Assembly (NCBI GenBank): GCA_014384375.1
Contig: JACNFY010000027.1
Coordinates: forward strand, 1-39,182
Length of the DNA: 39,182 nt
Direction of reading: 5' to 3'
From: Nanobdellati archaeon
GTDB taxonomy: Archaea > Nanobdellota > Nanobdellia > Woesearchaeales > GCA-2686295
Shown here piece by piece: positions 33,757 to 39,182 of the stretch. Every line of letters begins with the position of its first letter. Position 1 is the first letter of the stretch. The position numbers and the translations under genes are program-made. A model generated the notes under the pieces. The model had not been told where the DNA came from and ran no database searches. It saw only the letters and a list, made by a program, of their open reading frames with translations.

Positions 33757-33782
33757 ATAGTCAGAGTATATACTATGACTAT
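33757..33782. promoter_or_regulatory. 26-bp operator palindrome of the RHH gene
   Basis: Half-sites ATAGTCA and TGACTAT flank the core AGTATATACT. Only one base pair breaks symmetry over 26 bp. It starts at the base next to the start codon and reaches into the minus-strand TATA-like CTTTATATAGT, so a bound RHH dimer pair would block initiation. Confidence 0.8.
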
Positions 33783-33836
33783 ATAAAGTTTTTGGTTTAC
33801 AAACTAAAAAGATTCCGAAAAAATAAAGAAAAAGAA

Positions 33837-35696
33837 TTATGTTTCTGTGTTGTTGATGAGAGTCTCTACTTCCACTGTTATCTGGGAGCTTGTCAGATTA
33901 GCCATCTCCAACACGTAAAACACTGATGTCAGATTCCACATATTAGTATATGTGTCACTACCAGCTATGTAATTGAAAGCCCATCTCTGATTACCACTAA
34001 CAGCAATCTTATCGAATCTTCCAAGCATCTGACTACCATTGTAGTATCTGGCATAAATCTGCATGTCAGTGTAGATTACTGGATTGGTTAAAACATTGTT
34101 AATAGCAGACGTCATAGTGGATCTGGCTTCACTCTCGTTTTCAAAAGGCAAGTCTTCCATTTGTTCATCGCCTATTGTTATTGTTGCAGAGTTCTCATAA
34201 AAATTGCAGATACCTTTACAAATGAAAAAGTTATCAAACCATATCTCGTCATAAGGCGAAATGTAATCGTTTCCATTTACATAATAGTATTCTGGACTAG
34301 AAACGGTGCCAGACTCATTATACACTAACCCTGCAGAATTATAGGTATCATTAAACATCTGTCCCCCTCTCAAAGCACTAACATTCCAAATCAAAGTCCA
34401 ACTCTCCCAAACATTCTCTTCAAAAACATCACCTGTAGACACATAAGATGACCCATCATAAATCCTCATAGTTGGAATATCTTGAGTTATAGAAACTCTA
34501 AAAATATTTGATATGCTGGTACCTGATTCAGAAATTCCAGGGAAAACATGCCCTTCTCCAGCTCTACCAAGATTGTTTCTGACAATAGAAGCAACAGAAA
34601 TAATACCTGTTGTGACAGCAGGGTATTGTAAACTTACATAAGCAGCACCGCTACCACCAACCTTATATTTAAAAGATGCGCTTCCTTCATAAGATTGTCC
34701 TGTGTCACAAGAGATAACACCAGAACCGGGGTCAGACCAATCACTATCATCAGTGTCAGAACCATCACAATCCATCCAAACAAACAATGTATTACTATTA
34801 TTACCTTCTCCAACATTCAGATCATCATCACAATAAAGCCAGAAAGAGGAAGAATTATCACCTACAAAAGCCAATTTATTTTTACTATCGTTGTGCCAAA
34901 CGTAATCATAAGTTGTCGTGTTAGAAGAATCTACAATTCTAGTACTATTAGTATTATTTTCACATTTTGTATCAGAAATGTTGATAATATAAATCTCTTT
35001 GTCCTGAACTACAGAAGGAGTGATGCTATAACTGTAATCCCAACTAGTATTCCACCAAGGATCCAAATCATAAAGGAAGTCATAGTTCTGACTTATGAAA
35101 TCTTCATAGCAATTACCACTCTTGCTGTTCCAGCCTAGCAACCCCCACTTATGAGAATCATCATCTGGATTCGGGGAATAGCTTATCTTCCAGCTCTTCT
35201 CATCATAAGAGGCAAAGCTTAGAGGTGTGTTTGAGTAATAATAGTGCTTGCCATTATGCGAGAGATGAGTGAAGAAGCTCGTTACATCATTCCAGATAAC
35301 CTTGTTTTCCTGAACAGCGTCATAATAGCCATTATCAACACAATCAGAGTAGTAGGTTTGATTAGTTTCATCCCAAACATCATCACAAGTGATATTACTA
35401 ACCCATACATCTCTTTCCACTAACTGAGTGCTTTTCAGGTTTACATTGCCTTTTGTCAACGGCTTGTCAAAATAGTATGCCACACACAAATCTCCAGCAA
35501 CACCTACATTGTTAGTGACTGTGAAGGTCTGCTCGAAATCATTCACAGGACTCCACGCAGTATGAGGAGTTACCTTTAAGTCAGCATACTGACCAGTGTA
35601 CAAAACGCTATCGCCTACAATCTCATAAGCGTAGGCAAAGCTACTAAAAATCAAAGCTGCTAAAAACCAAGCCATAACTTTATTCATTTTATTCAT
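33837..35696 (-). CDS. Secreted surface protein with signal peptide (DUF2341-like)
   Basis: A 619-aa protein that begins with a signal peptide (KVMAWFLAALIFSSFAYAYE, cleavage likely after AYA). It is rich in Asn-x-Ser/Thr sequons, Tyr and Asp, low in Lys, and has several cysteine pairs, as usual for archaeal cell-surface proteins. A central segment (PWWNTSWDYSYSITPS... to about residue 320) resembles DUF2341/concanavalin-like beta-sandwich domains found in surface proteins. No C-terminal anchor is seen. GGAGGTG lies about 7 nt before ATG 35696. It follows the giant protein gene by 18 nt and is probably co-transcribed. Confidence 0.75.
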   Translation of the reverse strand: MNKMNKVMAWFLAALIFSSFAYAYEIVGDSVLYTGQYADLKVTPHTAWSPVNDFEQTFTVTNNVGVAGDLCVAYYFDKPLTKGNVNLKSTQLVERDVWVSNITCDDVWDETNQTYYSDCVDNGYYDAVQENKVIWNDVTSFFTHLSHNGKHYYYSNTPLSFASYDEKSWKISYSPNPDDDSHKWGLLGWNSKSGNCYEDFISQNYDFLYDLDPWWNTSWDYSYSITPSVVQDKEIYIINISDTKCENNTNSTRIVDSSNTTTYDYVWHNDSKNKLAFVGDNSSSFWLYCDDDLNVGEGNNSNTLFVWMDCDGSDTDDSDWSDPGSGVISCDTGQSYEGSASFKYKVGGSGAAYVSLQYPAVTTGIISVASIVRNNLGRAGEGHVFPGISESGTSISNIFRVSITQDIPTMRIYDGSSYVSTGDVFEENVWESWTLIWNVSALRGGQMFNDTYNSAGLVYNESGTVSSPEYYYVNGNDYISPYDEIWFDNFFICKGICNFYENSATITIGDEQMEDLPFENESEARSTMTSAINNVLTNPVIYTDMQIYARYYNGSQMLGRFDKIAVSGNQRWAFNYIAGSDTYTNMWNLTSVFYVLEMANLTSSQITVEVETLINNTET

Positions 35697-35714
35697 TCTT
35701 TACACCTCCAAGTG

Positions 35715-38700
35715 TTAAACATTTATATTCAAAATTTGACTATCTGAATCTAAACTGGTATTAGCAGAAGCATTAACAATGAAGCTTCCGCTACCTGAGT
35801 AATTATGACTTACTATCACAAACACAGACTCTGATAAATTAATAGATATATTCTGGGTACTTTCGATGTTAATTTCTCCGGTATCTAGTTCCCAAGGAAT
35901 AGATAAGTCACCTTCATAACCAGTAATTGTGAACTCAAATACCCTGTCAGAACCGGATGAATCTAATTGGGACAAATTATCAACAATGAACTGATCGATA
36001 CTTATATCCAAAGTTTCATTGCTGGATGAGTTCTCGTAAAAAGCCGAACTAACAACAGTGAAAGGTCCGTAGTCACTGTAATTAACAGCAACAATCAAAG
36101 ACATGTTCTCGCCTGGAGAAATATTAACCAGTGTGTTGCCATGAATAATTGCTCCATTACCATCATCCAAGCTCCAATTAACATTATTGACAGAAAAACT
36201 ATTCATCTCATTGCCTATTGTGATTTCAAGAACCCTTTCTTTTATGTTGGAATAAATCTCTTCAATGCTGTGTACTGTTAAACCTATACCTAAATTTAGT
36301 GAAGAAACAACAGAGATGTCGTTTGCAGTGACATTAACTACAGGTGTGAAACTTCCTTCAGTTGAATAATTGTAACCAAAGTATACATCTACATATTCCT
36401 CATAACTTGAAGCAATGCTTTGGGAATTGTTGACAATAGTGCCATCTCCTAAGTCCAAGCTCCACGAAACATCGCTAAAGTTCACATACCCATTATTCCA
36501 AATCGTGAACTTGAATATTTTAGAATAATCATATGAGTAAATAACTGAGAAGTCAGTTATGCTAATATTTGGCAAAGCAATAACCTCTACATCTATTGCT
36601 TGGGAATCATTTAACAAACCATCACTTACTGTAACTAAAACAGATTTGTTTCCAATGTCATTTAATGTTGGAGTCCAAAGAAGCTGGTTGTCATCCTGAG
36701 TTGCGTTGGAAACATTTGCAGTTATTGTTAAAGTATCGTTCTCATTGTCAGATGTGTTTACTGTAACAGAAAATTGCTTTCCTACATATGCTATACTATT
36801 ATGTGTTATATTCAGAATTTGTGGAGCTGTTTCAGGGCTTCTATAAGTATTGTGTGAAATGTTCATTATCCCTTTTTCTGAATATATGGATATTGGATAA
36901 TTGCAGTTATTGCTTCCACAACTTAAGAGCCAGTTCTGGAGATAGTTAGTGAAGTTAATATCAAAGTTTTCATAAACAATGTTAATCTCATCGATCATTA
37001 GAGTGGTGTTGTAAGGACTGGTAAAATTAATTGGAACTTCACAGTAGCCTAGAGAGTTAGGAGAACATTCTTCCAAGTATCTCTGTAAATAGAAAGAGAA
37101 ATCAATCTCATCAATTTCGCCTGAAGGAACATTGGATGCAAAATAATCACCAATGTATATCTTTGTTATGATTGGAACAATAAAACCATAAGTATCACAA
37201 TAGCTTGTTTCATTTATGTAAGTGTCAGTTTCATTACATCTGCCGCCCAAAAGAGTGCAGGTTTCTACATGATTGATTATGCTCCAGTACTCAGATTCCT
37301 CGCAGGTTATTGTCTGGTCTGAAGAAGGATAATGAGAAGCATTGCAATACTCATTATCAGGCAATTCCTTCACAACCATATCGCTTGGGTCCCTCCAAGT
37401 ATAATTATCATCACACCTGTCTGATAGAGGTATACAATTATTGCAAACATGATTTGAGTAATTACCCTCCTGCCATGAACCGCAGGAAGGAGAACAGACA
37501 GGCGTTTCACAAGTGTAACTTGTTGGGGTAGTCGTGTTATGTTTGTCACAAAATTTATTATCAGCACAATCAGCATCAACACCACATTCCAATACCATAC
37601 CATATTCTTGATGTTCACCAGAATCCCATTGACCATTCTCGTTTGTATCCCAATACCACCACAAGTTGCCTCCTAACCAGCCAAACCCATCACCTACATC
37701 AGGAAAACAAAACATATCTGGATACGAAATAGTCGAGCTAACAGAAGATTGAGTTGTTGATCTCTTGACTTTTTCATCATCACTATCACAATTACCATCA
37801 TAGCAACCATAAGAAGTAGAGCAACCATCATCACAAAAGTCATCAACAGTGTGCCCAGGGTCAGTATCACATCTGGCCCAGACTGAGTATGTTTCTCCTT
37901 TTAGCATATAATACTCCACATATCCATCATTATCTATATCATTAGAATTATGCCAGCTATAGTCATCTGCGCAATACGGACCATACCACACATCATCTAC
38001 ATAACCAGAGCTATCTGAACCAGTCCAATCATAACAGTAAGACATAGGATTAAATTCATTTTCAGAGAATTCTGAATCAAATTCTTCTATAACTAAAGCA
38101 CTATTCTCTTCCTTAACAGCATAAACTGAAGAAATATAAGGAATGCCAGAGTCTTGGGTAGAGAAGCCATTAGCTTGGTTTTTTGTTGTAGTTCCTTCAA
38201 ATAATTCACTTTCAAACACTTCCAAAACTGTAGCATTGATATGAGTAACAGTGCTGTTTCCAACTTTGAAGACCGCATGGACTATTTCTGCGTTCTTTGG
38301 TATTGAAAGATATCTCATGTAAGAATTGTTTGTGAAGGTGAAGGTTGCGTTTATTGAGGAATCATTGAACCTGTCGATTAAAGCAGTGCTTTCGTATAAT
38401 TCATCCATTGTTGTGTCTACACCGTCATCTCCAAAGTCGATGGAAATGTTCTTTGGGTAAACCACTTCAGGAATGAATTTCACTTCTGCTTCATAGAACT
38501 TCTGGGAAGCAAACTGGCTGTTAATATATCTGTAATAGTATCTGACTGAAGAGCCGTTTATGAAATTGCTTAGATTCTCAACTTTTAGGCTAAAATGAGT
38601 CTCGTTTGTAGTCCATAAAGCATCTTCAGAGTCATATATGTCCAAGTAAATATCCTGATATGATTCATTGGTTGCAGGAATAGTGCTGGTGACAACTTCG

Positions 38701-39182
38701 TAAATATCTTCATTGTAATTGTATACTGCAAACCTTCCTGTTCCAGCACTGTAGACTCTTAGCTTTGCATGGAAAACCATGTGAGCGATGTTTTCAGGGA
38801 GGGTTAAATCCTCTATTTCAGCGATCAAACCTGTGTACTGGCCGGAACTGTAGTAAGAGCTCCAGTTCTTGTCTGTTGCCAATGATGAGGAAGTGTTAGT
38901 ATTGTTTATGTCATTAGCCTGTATTATAGTTGCATTTGGCTCTTGATAACTTGAATCGTTTAATTCTAATGGGTGTCCTGTTAATGATAGTTTTGCAGAC
39001 CATATCCTAGATTGGTTTGAAGCATTGATGTAAACAGTTTGATTACTTGCTGAGTTGTAGATTAACTGCTTCATTGCTGAAGAATCGTTAAAAATGTTGA
39101 TTAACTCTGTATCATTCCTTAGAACAGTGTGCTCCGCAGTGACATATGTCACCACTCTTAAAAATTCAGCTTTTATGCTGAA
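35715..39182 (-). CDS. Giant secreted adhesin-like protein (N-terminus outside window)
   Basis: The frame is open to the window edge, so the start is missing; at least 1155 residues are present. The first part has repeated beta-sandwich segments (HTVLRNDTELINIFNDSS and a related FGDDGVDTTMDELYESTALIDRFNDSS). A Cys-rich middle contains a DxDxDG-type calcium site (DIDNDGY) and knottin-like clusters. Then comes a cadherin/Ig-like domain (about APQILNITHNSIAYVGKQFSVTVNTSDNENDTLTI) and three CARDB-like repeats (ISITDFSVIYSYDYSKIFKF; IEEIYSNIKERVLEITIGN; VDNLSQLDSSGSDRVFEFTI). Dozens of N-glycosylation sequons mark it as extracellular. It has no C-terminal membrane anchor. Confidence 0.8.
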   Translation of the reverse strand, partial: FSIKAEFLRVVTYVTAEHTVLRNDTELINIFNDSSAMKQLIYNSASNQTVYINASNQSRIWSAKLSLTGHPLELNDSSYQEPNATIIQANDINNTNTSSSLATDKNWSSYYSSGQYTGLIAEIEDLTLPENIAHMVFHAKLRVYSAGTGRFAVYNYNEDIYEVVTSTIPATNESYQDIYLDIYDSEDALWTTNETHFSLKVENLSNFINGSSVRYYYRYINSQFASQKFYEAEVKFIPEVVYPKNISIDFGDDGVDTTMDELYESTALIDRFNDSSINATFTFTNNSYMRYLSIPKNAEIVHAVFKVGNSTVTHINATVLEVFESELFEGTTTKNQANGFSTQDSGIPYISSVYAVKEENSALVIEEFDSEFSENEFNPMSYCYDWTGSDSSGYVDDVWYGPYCADDYSWHNSNDIDNDGYVEYYMLKGETYSVWARCDTDPGHTVDDFCDDGCSTSYGCYDGNCDSDDEKVKRSTTQSSVSSTISYPDMFCFPDVGDGFGWLGGNLWWYWDTNENGQWDSGEHQEYGMVLECGVDADCADNKFCDKHNTTTPTSYTCETPVCSPSCGSWQEGNYSNHVCNNCIPLSDRCDDNYTWRDPSDMVVKELPDNEYCNASHYPSSDQTITCEESEYWSIINHVETCTLLGGRCNETDTYINETSYCDTYGFIVPIITKIYIGDYFASNVPSGEIDEIDFSFYLQRYLEECSPNSLGYCEVPINFTSPYNTTLMIDEINIVYENFDINFTNYLQNWLLSCGSNNCNYPISIYSEKGIMNISHNTYRSPETAPQILNITHNSIAYVGKQFSVTVNTSDNENDTLTITANVSNATQDDNQLLWTPTLNDIGNKSVLVTVSDGLLNDSQAIDVEVIALPNISITDFSVIYSYDYSKIFKFTIWNNGYVNFSDVSWSLDLGDGTIVNNSQSIASSYEEYVDVYFGYNYSTEGSFTPVVNVTANDISVVSSLNLGIGLTVHSIEEIYSNIKERVLEITIGNEMNSFSVNNVNWSLDDGNGAIIHGNTLVNISPGENMSLIVAVNYSDYGPFTVVSSAFYENSSSNETLDISIDQFIVDNLSQLDSSGSDRVFEFTITGYEGDLSIPWELDTGEINIESTQNISINLSESVFVIVSHNYSGSGSFIVNASANTSLDSDSQILNINV

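Overview
The window is archaeal chromosomal DNA of low GC content. Four things support this: archaeal information-processing genes (TFE, ribosomal proteins eS1 and eS31, an archaeal-type ATP-dependent DNA ligase, a Dph2 fragment, an archaeal AsnRS-derived asparagine synthetase); tRNA genes interrupted by bulge-helix-bulge introns; TATA boxes about 26 nt upstream of many start codons, with little or no 5' leader; and TrmB, Lrp and AbrB-PhoU regulators. Short, tightly packed genes, bacterial-type GyrB and TopA, and several truncated or zinc-stripped proteins suggest a small-genome DPANN-type lineage (Woesearchaeota/Pacearchaeota-like). That placement is inference, not proof.

Layout. 1-475 is the 3' end of a 23S rRNA gene with an expanded helix 91. 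547-1703 is a nadM-nadE pair on the minus strand. 2003-3269 is TFE plus a metallophosphoesterase. 3259-6351 (minus) holds a TldD-like protease, a UPF0145 protein, an HTH-CBS regulator and a Nudix hydrolase. 6399-6515 is an intron-containing tRNA-Thr. 6575-7501 has a zinc-ribbon protein and a SAM-binding protein. 7579-11147 has DNA ligase, two tandem HAD hydrolases and an apparently autoregulated winged-helix regulator. 11159-13251 is the ftsZ region with elaborate upstream repeats, a terminator, a candidate C-rich small RNA and an Lrp regulator. 13252-17442 holds AbrB-PhoU, two small membrane-associated ORFs, a TPR/kinase-like membrane protein and two small HTH-like proteins. 17545-20777 is a block of three single genes (rubrerythrin, Fe-S protein, Fic) separated by four copies of a GC-rich 12-mer. 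20825-26598 holds gyrB with upstream iterons, deoC, a sulfotransferase, TrmB, asparagine synthetase and a second Lrp. 26664-32707 holds eS1 with a long tail, a dph2 fragment, a RecJ-like DHH protein, GNAT, eS31, topA and a tRNA-Pro with an intron in its T-loop. 32760-33782 has PIN-domain and ribbon-helix-helix toxin/antitoxin-like genes. 33837-39182 encodes two large secreted, sequon-rich surface proteins; the second runs off the window.

The most striking pattern is a scatter of small perfect palindromes (6-9 bp arms, 2-3 nt loops, a few with 5 nt). They occur where insertions seem to have happened: inside 23S helix 91, inside both tRNA introns, in the whole spacer between ligase and the first HAD gene, directly after stop codons, and in frame inside the eS1 tail. 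They look like a proliferating class of mini-hairpins tolerated inside RNA and protein genes. Other notable items are five operator-like palindromes placed on promoters of small regulators, and the repeated 12-mer that brackets single genes like cassette boundaries.
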